A stretch of 64,000 bases of DNA from Verrucomicrobiota bacterium (lineage in GTDB: Bacteria; Verrucomicrobiota; Verrucomicrobiia; Methylacidiphilales; UBA1321). Under the pieces are notes generated by a model. That model worked only from the letters and a program-made list of their open reading frames with translations, made no database searches and was not told the DNA's origin. This document shows positions 19,942 through 28,666 of this stretch, in pieces. Where the stretch lies: contig JABDHJ010000007.1 in NCBI GenBank assembly GCA_013285645.1, forward strand, positions 49,452-113,451, read 5' to 3'. A program made the translations under genes and the position numbers. Position 1 is the first letter of the stretch. Every line of letters starts with the position of its first letter.

Positions 19942-20564
19942 ACCCCGTCTTCCGTCGCCAGGGCATCCTCTTCGTCATCTCCGCTCCTTCCGGCACCGGC
20001 AAGACCACACTCTGCGAAAATCTCCGCGCCACGCCGGACTTCATCTACTCCGTCTCCTGCACGACCCGCTTGCCCCGCTCAGGCGAGGTCGATGGAACCG
20101 ATTACCATTTCCTCTCCAAGGAAAACTTCCTGAGCCGTGCCCATAATGGCGAGATGCTCGAATACGCCCTCGTCCACGGTAATTACTACGGCACGCTCAA
20201 GACGACGGTGAAAGAGGCCCTGGCGCAGGGAACCGATGTCCTCCTCGATATCGACGTCCAGGGCGCCATGTCGATCCGCAAAACCGACGACGTCATGGTG
20301 CGCGACTCGCTGGTGGATGTCTTCATCATGCCTCCCACGATTGAGGAACTCGAAAAGCGGCTGCGCAAGCGCGGCACGGAAACCGAGGAACAAGTTCAAA
20401 TGCGATTGCGCACGGGACGCGAGGAATCGAAACTCTGGCCGCTCTACAAGTACACGATCCTGAGCGGTTCGATGGAAGAGGACCTGATCAAATTCCGCGC
20501 CATCATGCGGGCAGAGCGTTATCTCAGCCGCAGACTTGAGCTTAACGAGGGCAAATCAGCCTGA
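19938..20564 (+). CDS. gmk: Guanylate kinase
   Basis: 208 residues. P-loop SAPSGTGKTTL near residues 15-25, the GMP-binding SCTTRLPRSGEVDGTDYHF, LLDIDVQGA and the lid RLRKRGTE are all present. It phosphorylates GMP to GDP. Translationally coupled to yicC by overlap. The 102-nt gap that follows has no evident gene and may hold the promoter of the STAS-Mla operon. Confidence 0.97.
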   Translation: MNPVFRRQGILFVISAPSGTGKTTLCENLRATPDFIYSVSCTTRLPRSGEVDGTDYHFLSKENFLSRAHNGEMLEYALVHGNYYGTLKTTVKEALAQGTDVLLDIDVQGAMSIRKTDDVMVRDSLVDVFIMPPTIEELEKRLRKRGTETEEQVQMRLRTGREESKLWPLYKYTILSGSMEEDLIKFRAIMRAERYLSRRLELNEGKSA

Positions 20565-20666
20565 TTTAGATCGAAAAACCACGCTTTCCGCAAGACCTGC
20601 TTAAAGCGCGTGAAATAAACGAAAATTTGGCTTTCTTCCGTCTGCAAGCTTGTTACCTCTATAGGG

Positions 20667-21005
20667 ATGCAAATCAACGAACGTACCGAGGATAACATCC
20701 CAATCGTTTCGATTGTAGGCGATATTGACTTGGAAAGCTCGCCGAAGCTGCGGGCTTTCCTGAAACCCAAGTCATCGCAGAAAACGCCGCGCCTTCTTCT
20801 CGATTTTGCGCAGGTGACCTACATCGATTCCTCCGGCTTGGCCACGCTGATCGAGTATTTTCAAGCCGTGCAGGGTTTTGGCGGCAAACTGGCCCTCTCT
20901 TCCCTGACGCCTCGCGTAAAAAACGTTTTCGAAATCGTAAGATTGGAACAAATTTTTTCCCTCCACCCGGACATCCCCTCTGCGCTGGCAGCGCTTAAGG
21001 CCTAA
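20667..21005 (+). CDS. STAS-domain protein, probable MlaB-like subunit
   Basis: 112 residues. The STAS core is IPIVSIVGDIDLESSPKLRAFL followed by LLLDFAQVTYIDSSGLATLIEYFQ, with Ser/Ser at the position phosphorylated in SpoIIAA-type anti-sigma antagonists. Standing 18 nt upstream of mlaE it is more likely the MlaB-type accessory subunit of the lipid transporter than a sigma regulator. The two roles cannot be separated by sequence alone. Confidence 0.8.
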   Translation: MQINERTEDNIPIVSIVGDIDLESSPKLRAFLKPKSSQKTPRLLLDFAQVTYIDSSGLATLIEYFQAVQGFGGKLALSSLTPRVKNVFEIVRLEQIFSLHPDIPSALAALKA

Positions 21006-21023
21006 CGACGAGAGGGAAGAGGC

Positions 21024-21764
21024 ATGCTACTCGCGTACGCGCAATTATCCCTCCAGGCGTTTGCCAGTATTTTCGCCCCGCTTTTCGGTCAGCGGGGCTG
21101 GCGGCTTTCCGCGCTGTTCAAGCAGATGGTCAACATCGGGGTAGCCTCGATGCCCACCGTTGCGCTGGCCAATTTCCTGCTCGGCATCGTACTGGCCATG
21201 CAGGGCGCGGGACAATTCGAGAAACTGGGCGCAACCGATCTCGTCGCGGCCCTCGTTACCTTTTCCATCTTACGGGAAATTGGCCCGCTGATCACTGCGG
21301 TCATCGTCATTGGACGGTCGGGTTCTTCCATCACGGCGGAGCTCGGCACGATGAAGGTGGAAGAAGAGATTGAGGCGCTCGATGTCATGGGCATCGACCC
21401 AGTCAAATACCTCGTGGTGCCCCGCCTGCTGGCCATGCTCCTCATGATGCCGGTCCTTACGGTGCTGGGCGAAGGAGTCGGTCTTTTTGCGGGCTGGTTG
21501 ATCAGTGTGACGAGCCTTCATCTGGATCCGATTTTCTACATCCACAATGCCACCGCCGCCGTCGAGCAAAAGGATCTGTGGACCGGCCTGCTCAAGGCAC
21601 TGATGTTCGGCGGTGTGGTCGGAACGGTCTGTTGCTTTTACGGCATGCAGGTGGAAGGCGGAGCCGAAGGAGTCGGTAAGGCCACAACTAAGGCGGTGGT
21701 CACTTCCCTCACCGCGATGCTGGCCATGGACGCGCTTCTCACCACCTTGATTTATTTCATATGA
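21024..21764 (+). CDS. mlaE: Mla-type ABC transporter permease MlaE
   Basis: 246 residues with five or six membrane helices. The conserved GRSGSSITAELGTMKVEEEIEALDVMGIDP is the MlaE permease signature, followed by YLVVPRLLAMLLMMPVLTVLGE. It forms the inner-membrane channel that moves phospholipids between the outer membrane and inner membrane. AGAGGGAAGAGG lies upstream of the ATG, and the stop overlaps mlaF by an ATGA. Confidence 0.95.
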   Translation: MLLAYAQLSLQAFASIFAPLFGQRGWRLSALFKQMVNIGVASMPTVALANFLLGIVLAMQGAGQFEKLGATDLVAALVTFSILREIGPLITAVIVIGRSGSSITAELGTMKVEEEIEALDVMGIDPVKYLVVPRLLAMLLMMPVLTVLGEGVGLFAGWLISVTSLHLDPIFYIHNATAAVEQKDLWTGLLKALMFGGVVGTVCCFYGMQVEGGAEGVGKATTKAVVTSLTAMLAMDALLTTLIYFI

Positions 21765-22576
21765 GCGAGACGAAACATAAGAGTCCCTATGCGGTGGAGG
21801 TTCGTGGCCTGAGCCGAAGCTTCGGCCCGCGCAAGATTCTTGCGGACGTCAGTTTCCAGCTCAAGCACGGCGAAATCCTCACCATCATGGGCGGCAGCGG
21901 CTGCGGCAAGAGCACGCTGTTGCGCCACATCATCGGCTCGCTGAAACCGGATTCGGGCGAGATCTACATCGACGGCACGGAGACCACCAAGCTCGATGAC
22001 GAGGAATTTTCCAAGGTCCGCAAGCGCTTCGGCATGCTGTTCCAGACCGGGGCTCTTTTCAATTCGATGACTGTGGGTGAAAACGTGGCGCTCCCTATCC
22101 TTGAGTCAAGCGACGTCGCCCCGCACATTGCCGATCTCGTCGTGAAGCTGAAACTCGAACTGGTCGGGTTGACCGGTTTTGAGAACTTGAAACCGGCCCA
22201 GATTTCCGGCGGCATGAAGAAGCGTGTCGCCATGGCGCGGGCACTGGCGCTGGACCCCGATCTCCTCTTCTGCGATGAACCGACTTCCGGCCTCGATCCA
22301 GTCATGACCTCCGTCATCGATACCCTGACCGTCGACCTGACCCGGAAGCTCGGCATGTCCGCCATCGTGGTGACTCACGACATGACCAGCGCGTTCCGGA
22401 TTGCGACACAGATGGTTTTCCTCTTCGAGGGGCGCGTTGTCGCCACCGGAACGCCGGAGGAGATCAAGGCGAATCCGAATCCTATTCTGCAACAGTTCAT
22501 CAACGGCTATGCCGACGGACCGATCCCGCTGAAACTTTCCAAAGATGACTATCTTAAACGTTTGCTGCAGTCTTAA
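21761..22576 (+). CDS. mlaF: Mla-type ABC transporter ATPase MlaF
   Basis: 271 residues. Walker A GGSGCGKST at 44-52, Q-loop in FGMLFQTGALFNSM, signature ISGGMKKRVAMARAL, Walker B LLFCDEPTSGLDP and the histidine in VVTHDM. It powers MlaE. The FQTGALF stretch is typical of the MlaF/Mkl subgroup. mlaD starts 15 nt after its stop with GAGGAA before its ATG. Confidence 0.96.
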   Translation: MSETKHKSPYAVEVRGLSRSFGPRKILADVSFQLKHGEILTIMGGSGCGKSTLLRHIIGSLKPDSGEIYIDGTETTKLDDEEFSKVRKRFGMLFQTGALFNSMTVGENVALPILESSDVAPHIADLVVKLKLELVGLTGFENLKPAQISGGMKKRVAMARALALDPDLLFCDEPTSGLDPVMTSVIDTLTVDLTRKLGMSAIVVTHDMTSAFRIATQMVFLFEGRVVATGTPEEIKANPNPILQQFINGYADGPIPLKLSKDDYLKRLLQS

Positions 22577-22591
22577 ACCGAGGAACCCGCC

Positions 22592-23488
22592 ATGAAAGAC
22601 AACCGATTCAACGCCACCATCGCCATTGTCACAGTGATCGCCGCCATTTTGATGGCCGCCTCGCTCAGCCTGGCCATCGGCAAATGGTCCTTTGGAAACA
22701 CAGGCTACCTGCTCGTCCTCAATTTTCCCAACGCCACCGGCATTTCCGCCAATAGTGAAGTCAAATATGCGGGCGCTCCGGCTGGCCGGGTCAAAGTAGT
22801 AAGACTTATCCCTCGCAAAGACGAGACGCAAGATCCTCTGACCAAGAAGTACAATTGCGTGCAGATCGTGGTGGAAATCAACAAGGACATCGAAATTGGT
22901 GACGATGTCACCGCGACCCTCAAGCAGGATGGTCTGGGCATCTCCGCCAAGTACGTTCTCCTGACTCCAGGTCCGAATCACGACAGCAAGTTGCTCGTGG
23001 ACGGAGACGTGATTCAGGGCACGCAGGGTTTTGATCTGACCGATCTGGTTCAACCCGCCGGCGAAGCCCTCACCCAGGCCAGGTCACTCATCGGTCAATT
23101 GCAACCGGTGATGTCGCGCATCGATAAGCTAAGCCAGAAACTGGATACCTCCTTGCCTCCTTTGCTCGATAACGGGAACAAGTTTCTCCTGGATGGCGAC
23201 AGCCTGATTGCCAACTTGAATACCCCGGAGACTCGAGAACGGATCACCGAGATGATCGCCAATCTGCGTGTCTCGACGGAAAACCTCAAGGTGGTGAGTT
23301 CCAATGCGAAAGCCCTCACCGCGACCCTGGCAGCGACGCCATGGCGCGTATTCTGGGGTGGCCCGACGGTCCCGGCGCCATCCGAAAACGAAGTACTGAA
23401 GTCGAACAAGGTCATCCGGCTCACCCCGGACGTGGATGTGAGTGGCGATACGTCTACTCCGAAGAAAAAGGCACTCGCACAGCCGTAG
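22592..23488 (+). CDS. mlaD: MCE-domain substrate-binding protein MlaD
   Basis: 298 residues. One N-terminal membrane helix (about 10-30), then the MCE domain: LLVLNFPNATGISANSEVKYAGAPAGRVKVV and LKQDGLGISAKYVLLTPG. The C-terminal part is a long coiled coil with Pro/Thr tail (SRIDKLSQKLDTSLPPLLD). MlaD hexamers form the periplasmic ring of the lipid transporter. Its end faces the acyltransferase gene, one base away on the other strand. Confidence 0.93.
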   Translation: MKDNRFNATIAIVTVIAAILMAASLSLAIGKWSFGNTGYLLVLNFPNATGISANSEVKYAGAPAGRVKVVRLIPRKDETQDPLTKKYNCVQIVVEINKDIEIGDDVTATLKQDGLGISAKYVLLTPGPNHDSKLLVDGDVIQGTQGFDLTDLVQPAGEALTQARSLIGQLQPVMSRIDKLSQKLDTSLPPLLDNGNKFLLDGDSLIANLNTPETRERITEMIANLRVSTENLKVVSSNAKALTATLAATPWRVFWGGPTVPAPSENEVLKSNKVIRLTPDVDVSGDTSTPKKKALAQP

Positions 23489-23489
23489 G

Positions 23490-24227
23490 TTAATTCGTCG
23501 GACTGAATTCTCCCAAGCGGCCCGTCAGGGCGCGCTTGACCCATTCCCACCGCTTGTTGATCGTCCAGCGGGGCGGAAATATCACGGTGAAGCCGGTCAG
23601 ATCGAGGTTCTCCGTGGCCTGTTTGACCCGGACGAAAGTCTCGTTGCATTCCTGTGCGATGCGGCCTTCGGTCAAATCAACCGCAGGGAAAGGCTGCCCG
23701 ATCTCGATGAGTACATTGGGCCGGTCCTCGCGAAAAAAACCGTAGCAAAGCGCCACGGGCACGAGGAGTGCATTGGGGGCATTCGCGGCCAGGTAATCGG
23801 TCCCGGGCTTGATTTCCATCGGTTCGTTTTGTCGGCACAGCTTGCCTTGGGGAAAGATCCAGATGGCCGTCTCGTTTTTTTGCAGGAGGCGTTGGGCGTA
23901 ACGAAGCGAGGCCGCCGAGCGGAGTGGACTACTGAGATCGACCGAAAATGCGCCAAGCCAGGTGAAGAACCGGTAATGCTTGAGCTGTTTTTCCTCCATC
24001 ATGCAATAGATGGCCTTGTGAGGCATCTGGCGACTGAGAAGATAGAGAATAAGCCCGTCCCACCAGTTGGTGTGATTGCAAAAAAGAAGGACAGGCCGGT
24101 CCTTCGCCAAGAGGCGCAGATGCTCCAAGCCACGGGCCGCCACCGTGTGAAATGCGCGACGCACCAAACGTCTAAAGTAGACGTAAAGCAACGAATCAAG
24201 GATGTCGTTCTTATTGGCCGCTATCAC
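23490..24227 (-). CDS. Lysophospholipid acyltransferase family protein
   Basis: 245 residues. The acyltransferase motif HX4D is NHTNWWDG (His52, Asp57) and the second motif is FPQG at 125-128, with Gln in place of the usual Glu of FPEG. It should transfer an acyl group to a glycerophosphate or to another hydroxyl acceptor at the inner membrane. It is the last gene of a three-gene operon with a prenyl synthase and a squalene/phytoene synthase-like enzyme, so acylation of a terpenoid product is possible. The acceptor is not known. Confidence 0.8.
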   Translation of the reverse strand: MIAANKNDILDSLLYVYFRRLVRRAFHTVAARGLEHLRLLAKDRPVLLFCNHTNWWDGLILYLLSRQMPHKAIYCMMEEKQLKHYRFFTWLGAFSVDLSSPLRSAASLRYAQRLLQKNETAIWIFPQGKLCRQNEPMEIKPGTDYLAANAPNALLVPVALCYGFFREDRPNVLIEIGQPFPAVDLTEGRIAQECNETFVRVKQATENLDLTGFTVIFPPRWTINKRWEWVKRALTGRLGEFSPTN

Positions 24228-24270
24228 AGGGCTAAGTTAGGGCGCATCACCAAATTTGGGCAAGGCCGCG

Positions 24271-25161
24271 TTACGGCTTGGGAGAGCCCGCTCCGAGCCA
24301 TGCCTTGATCGCAAGCCAGAGTTTGCGGGAAAGGGAAACATGCACGCGACCCCGGTAGACTTGATAATCGGCCCGTTCAATTTCATCGAGAATTGCCCCG
24401 TAAACCGTACTCATCAACCGGGCGCAGAAGCGGGAACCGTCATTGGGGAGCGCTGTGATGCCGGGTTCAGCATAACCGTAGTAGTCGCGGGCGCGACTGA
24501 TCTGAAAACGCATCATGGCGCGAAAAGATTCGTCCGTCCGTTGCCCGGCAATGTCGTGTGCCGTCAGGCCAAATTTTTCGAGTTCGTCATGCGGCAAATA
24601 GAGCCGGTCCCGTTGCCAGTCCTCCTGAATATCGCGAAGGATATTGGTGAGTTGCATGGCGGTACCGAGATCACGGGCCGGTTTCAGCAACTCGGGAGCC
24701 GGTTCCGTCAGGACGTGAACCATGATCAGGCCAACCACGGAGGCGACGTGGTAACAGTACTTTTCCAATTCATCCCAATTCTTGATCCGTACTTGACCAC
24801 GATCCATTTCGACTCCTGCGAGCAAATCCTGGAAATAGCTTTGCGGGATGGCGCGACGGCGAACCGTTTCGTGAAAAGCCGGCAGCCACGGCAATGCATG
24901 CGCGAGACTGTCCGGTTTATCGACGCCGTAGGCGGCATGAAGGATATGCTCGAGGTCGGCCAGTGCCCGGAAGTGGGCATTTTCGTCAGGCGCAAAATCG
25001 ATTTGATCATCGACGTAACGACAGAAGGCGTAAACAGAATAGGCATCGCTTCGCTTTTGCGCAGGCAGGACGTGAGATGCAAAATAGAAAGTAGTGGCGT
25101 GCTGCCGGGTCATGCTCCGGCATGCTTCGCGGGATGCGGAAAGAGAATCGGAATCGGGCAT
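24271..25161 (-). CDS. Squalene/phytoene synthase family protein
   Basis: 296 residues from the ATG at 25161; the frame runs further upstream into prenyl synthase sequence, but family homologues start about here. First Asp motif DDQID at 51-55 and second NILRDIQEDWQRDRLYLP are the Mg2+-diphosphate sites of head-to-head prenyl condensation. It joins two FPP (squalene or dehydrosqualene) or two GGPP (phytoene). Carotenoid and hopanoid routes are both possible; no desaturase or cyclase is in the window. Confidence 0.9.
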   Translation of the reverse strand: MPDSDSLSASREACRSMTRQHATTFYFASHVLPAQKRSDAYSVYAFCRYVDDQIDFAPDENAHFRALADLEHILHAAYGVDKPDSLAHALPWLPAFHETVRRRAIPQSYFQDLLAGVEMDRGQVRIKNWDELEKYCYHVASVVGLIMVHVLTEPAPELLKPARDLGTAMQLTNILRDIQEDWQRDRLYLPHDELEKFGLTAHDIAGQRTDESFRAMMRFQISRARDYYGYAEPGITALPNDGSRFCARLMSTVYGAILDEIERADYQVYRGRVHVSLSRKLWLAIKAWLGAGSPKP

Positions 25162-25204
25162 GGCCGTCGAAACTAGACCCAAAAGCGTGCGCGCGAAATC
25201 GCCA

Positions 25205-26296
25205 CTACTGGGTGCCTGTATGCTGGGTTTGCTGCCGCACCAGCGAAAATGCCTCGCGCAAGCCATCGCGCTGCTCCGGCGTGAAGGATGAATTTTCCAG
25301 CGCGGTTTCCGCTTTTTGGAAGAGACCTTCCATTCTCTGCGTCAAAAGCCCGACGGCCCCCGACTTGTCGATGAGTTGCTCTATCTTGCTAACCGAGGCG
25401 TCGTTGGAGGTGCGGGTGCTGAGGCAAAGCTGGAGAAAACTGCGGTCCACATCGACGAGTTGATCGTAGGCGACCCGTAAGAGGAGCGTCTTCTTGCCTT
25501 CGAGAATATCGGTCTGACGCAATCGATCGACGCCTTTGAACTGGTGATACTCGATCAGGTCGTTCTGGATTTGAAAAGCCAATCCGACTGGTTCGATCAA
25601 CTCTGTCAATTCGCGCAGATGATCGTCGTCCATCCCGGCCAACAGCGCGCCCAAAACCAGCGGCGCTTCGAAGGTGTACCGTGTCGTCTTGAGCGTGTAC
25701 ATGCGCATGATGTCGGATTCCTCCACGCGGGCGATGTCGCGGGTGCCGAGGAGAATATCGTAAACTTCACCGGCGCCTGTGTCGGAGATATAGCGCAGGA
25801 AATGGGACAGGGCGGCATCACGCAAGGGCGACGGGAAATCGGTGGAACGAAGAGTGTCCACCGCCATGGCGAAAAGAATATCGCCAACGACCACGGCCAC
25901 ATTTTCTCCAACCCGGGCGGCGTCTTCAATCTTGCCGAGGCGTTCCTCTACAAGTTTGTGAAAAGTCGGCAACCGACGGCGTCGTTCCGATTGGTCGATG
26001 ACGTCGTCGTGAATCAGAATGAAGGAATGGAGCAACTCCAGGGAGAGCGCGGCCCGCAAAAGGGAGTGATCCTCAAAAGAACGGTCGCCGCCAAAAATGC
26101 GATAGGAACCGAGCATCAGCATCGGGCGAATGCGCTTGCCGCGCCGGGCCACGAACTCGGTGATGTCGAGGTAAAGCGGCTCGAACAGGTCCCCGTAGGC
26201 GTAGCGTTCCGCATTTTCCTGGAAAAACCGGGCCAGGACATTCTCGAAAAGCTCAGGGGCCTGCTGCAACTCGGCGCGAAGCGATGATGAACTCAT
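25205..26296 (-). CDS. Polyprenyl diphosphate synthase (trans-isoprenyl family)
   Basis: 363 residues. First aspartate-rich motif DDVID at 97-101 in ILIHDDVIDQSERRR; the second is FQIQNDLIEYHQFKG, where NDLIE replaces the canonical DDxxD. The family makes FPP, GGPP or longer diphosphates. Position 43 nt upstream of the squalene/phytoene synthase gene indicates that it supplies that enzyme. The altered second motif may affect chain length or activity. The C-terminal region is longer than in most short-chain synthases. Confidence 0.88.
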   Translation of the reverse strand: MSSSSLRAELQQAPELFENVLARFFQENAERYAYGDLFEPLYLDITEFVARRGKRIRPMLMLGSYRIFGGDRSFEDHSLLRAALSLELLHSFILIHDDVIDQSERRRRLPTFHKLVEERLGKIEDAARVGENVAVVVGDILFAMAVDTLRSTDFPSPLRDAALSHFLRYISDTGAGEVYDILLGTRDIARVEESDIMRMYTLKTTRYTFEAPLVLGALLAGMDDDHLRELTELIEPVGLAFQIQNDLIEYHQFKGVDRLRQTDILEGKKTLLLRVAYDQLVDVDRSFLQLCLSTRTSNDASVSKIEQLIDKSGAVGLLTQRMEGLFQKAETALENSSFTPEQRDGLREAFSLVRQQTQHTGTQ

Positions 26297-26403
26297 CGCT
26301 TGCCCGCGAAGTTAAGAGTGAGGGCCATGGCCTCAAATGCTAGGCGAAAAGCTTTCCGGACGCAAATTGAATAGGGGCAATCCGATGGCCGATCTCCGAC
26401 AGT

Positions 26404-27438
26404 TTACGGCAACGGTAACTCGACGGCATGTCCACCCCGGGCGCTAAGGTTGACCGCCTCGGTGAATTCGAGGTACTGGACGCCGGTTTCAAAGCTCGGT
26501 TCTGGCCGACCGCCGTTTACGACTGCGTCGATGAAGTCTTTTTCGACTGTCCATGACGTTTGGAACTCCGAAGGAACCGCCAGTCGCCGCAATTCCTTTT
26601 CTCCCCGGCGCGCACCGAAAATTTCGTCCTTCGTAAAATTATAAACCAACGTTCCATCGCGACCGTAGATCGTCAGTGTCTCATCCGGCGCAAACTGCGC
26701 AACACCGCTCCACTCAAGAGTTCCGGCCACGCCGTTGGGCCATTGGCCGAACACCTGAACCACGTCAGGTACATGCACGACATAACCCTCGCGTTTGGGG
26801 ATAGAGACCTTCATTTGCGAATGCAGACGGCGTGGCGAACCGATCCAGCGTTGCAAGACCTCTGCATAAATGCCGACGCTCAGGACGTTGTGCCCGCTGA
26901 GTTCAGTGCGTTGCCGCCAGTGGGCCGGAGCCAGCGGATCGGAGAACCCGCCATTCACCGCCGTCAGCCGAAAATGCCAAAGCTCGCCCGCGTAACCGTC
27001 GTGGAGCAGCTTTTGGAAAAACTTTCCGCCCTTCATACCGTGCGGCGGAGGGCAAAGCATCGTGACCAGTTGCGGACGCGCTTGGGCGGCAGCGAGCATT
27101 TCCCTTCCTTCGCGCAGATTCATCGCCATGCGCGCCTGACAAAAAACGTGCTTCCCGGCTTCGAGTGCGGAAATCGTAATCGGCGCATGCAAATGGGGCG
27201 GCGTGCCGATCCAGATGATGTCGAGGTCACGACGGTCAATCAACTCGGCCCAATCGTCCATGACATCGGGAATATGAAACTCTTTCGCGATGCTCTCCGC
27301 TGTTTCCACTCGCGCGTTGCACACTGCGACCACCTGGACATTAGGCACCGCCTGAAGACCGGGCAAATGACGTTGACGGACAATTCCACCGGCACCCACG
27401 ATTCCTACTCTCAATTTTTTCACGACACGGTGGGGCAT
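26404..27438 (-). CDS. Gfo/Idh/MocA family oxidoreductase lacking the canonical EKP motif
   Basis: 344 residues. The NAD(P)-binding VGIVGAGGIVRQRHLPGL at 11-28 and IIWIGTPPHLHAPITISALEAGKHVF are standard. Where most family members have CEKP, this one has CQARMAMN at 100-107, so the usual catalytic lysine is replaced. The rest of the second domain (VVHVPDVVQVFGQWPNG, FTEAVNLSARGG) is normal. AGGAGA precedes the ATG. The gene overlaps the cysteine desulfurase gene by 19 nt, but no functional link is clear. Confidence 0.82.
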   Translation of the reverse strand: MPHRVVKKLRVGIVGAGGIVRQRHLPGLQAVPNVQVVAVCNARVETAESIAKEFHIPDVMDDWAELIDRRDLDIIWIGTPPHLHAPITISALEAGKHVFCQARMAMNLREGREMLAAAQARPQLVTMLCPPPHGMKGGKFFQKLLHDGYAGELWHFRLTAVNGGFSDPLAPAHWRQRTELSGHNVLSVGIYAEVLQRWIGSPRRLHSQMKVSIPKREGYVVHVPDVVQVFGQWPNGVAGTLEWSGVAQFAPDETLTIYGRDGTLVYNFTKDEIFGARRGEKELRRLAVPSEFQTSWTVEKDFIDAVVNGGRPEPSFETGVQYLEFTEAVNLSARGGHAVELPLP

Positions 27439-28646
27439 ATTTCGATCTCCTGTTGAATAGATGAATTAATGGTCGATGGTAAAACCTGATCGGGCTTCCA
27501 CCCACGAAGAGCGCGCTGATGATTCACCACCTGCCGCACGCGACGCGCGACTTCATCGCAGTCCTCATCACGAATCTGTGAACCAATGGAAAAACGAACC
27601 GTGGCCGATGCCCATTCATCGGGAACTCCCATGGCCGCGAGCACATGCGATGGCTGAACCGAACCAACCAGACAAGCCGATCCGCTGGAGACGGAGAGCC
27701 CGGCAAGATCCAGCGCGATCAGCAAATCCTCGCCGTGCAGACCAAGGAAGCTGATGTTGAGCGTATTGGCCAGACGTTCTTGCGAATGACCGTTACGACG
27801 CACGCCCCCGAGCAAATTCAATTCCCGCCACAACCGTTCCGTCCAACGAAATTGGCGTTGAGACTCGGACGGATTTATGTTCCCAAAAATCCGCACCGCT
27901 TCCGCAAAACCAGCGATGGCCGGGGCGTTCTCCGTACCGGGGCGGCGCTCGTTTTCATGCGAACCGCCCTCCATCAGTCTCGCGATAGGCACTCCCGCCT
28001 TGAGCCAGAGTAGGCCAGCGCCCAGCGGACCGTGAATTTTATGCGCGGTCAGGCTGAGAGCGCTAACCTGCCATCCTTTCAGATCGAGCAGTTCCTTACC
28101 CGCGCTCTGGATTGCATCGGTATGAAAAAGAACTCCCTTTTGCGCACAGATTTCGCCGATCTTAATCATGTCCTGGCAAACGCCGGTCTCATTGTTTGCG
28201 CTCATGATCGAGACCAGAATCGTTTCGGATTTAATCGCACGGGCAAGGTCGTCAGGATTGATCAATCCGTCGGCATTCACATCGAGATACGTGACCTCAA
28301 AATCCTTCGACTTCTCCAAACCATGGAACGCATGCAGCACCGCATGGTGTTCCGTCTTCGCGGTGATGAGATGCCGCCCCCTGCCCGAATTCCCACGGGC
28401 GAGTCCCTGCACAGCAAGATTGCAACTCTCCGTTCCGCCGCTGGTGAAAATGATCTCCGAGGGCTTTGCCTTCAACCATGCGGCAATCGAATCCCGCGCC
28501 ACATCGATTTCACCGCGCGCGCGCCGTCCTTCGGCATGGAGACTCGACGGATTGCCGAGATGACCGACGAAGAGCGGTTCCATGACGGCTCGGACTCGCG
28601 GATCGAGGCCCGTCGTCGCATTGTCATCCAGATAAAAGCGCTGCAT
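27420..28646 (-). CDS. Cysteine desulfurase (NifS/IscS family)
   Basis: 408 residues from ATG 28646, preceded by GGAG; an upstream TTG at 28670 overlapping the previous stop is a less likely start. FYLDDNATTGLDPRV opens the fold-type I enzyme, PLP lysine Lys203 is in SLTAHKIHGPLGAG, and the catalytic loop cysteine Cys325 is in SSGSACLVG. It extracts sulfur from cysteine for iron-sulfur clusters or tRNA thiolation. The upstream serine acetyltransferase gene points to a cysteine/sulfur cluster. Confidence 0.93.
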   Translation of the reverse strand: MQRFYLDDNATTGLDPRVRAVMEPLFVGHLGNPSSLHAEGRRARGEIDVARDSIAAWLKAKPSEIIFTSGGTESCNLAVQGLARGNSGRGRHLITAKTEHHAVLHAFHGLEKSKDFEVTYLDVNADGLINPDDLARAIKSETILVSIMSANNETGVCQDMIKIGEICAQKGVLFHTDAIQSAGKELLDLKGWQVSALSLTAHKIHGPLGAGLLWLKAGVPIARLMEGGSHENERRPGTENAPAIAGFAEAVRIFGNINPSESQRQFRWTERLWRELNLLGGVRRNGHSQERLANTLNISFLGLHGEDLLIALDLAGLSVSSGSACLVGSVQPSHVLAAMGVPDEWASATVRFSIGSQIRDEDCDEVARRVRQVVNHQRALRGWKPDQVLPSTINSSIQQEIEICPTVS

Positions 28647-28666
28647 GACATGGCTCCGCTGGCGGG

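Noticed and set aside
23442..25291. Plus-strand frames opposite the acyltransferase and terpenoid synthase genes
   Set aside because: Both strands are open because of GC-rich codon use, but only the minus-strand products carry HX4D and the Asp-rich motifs.
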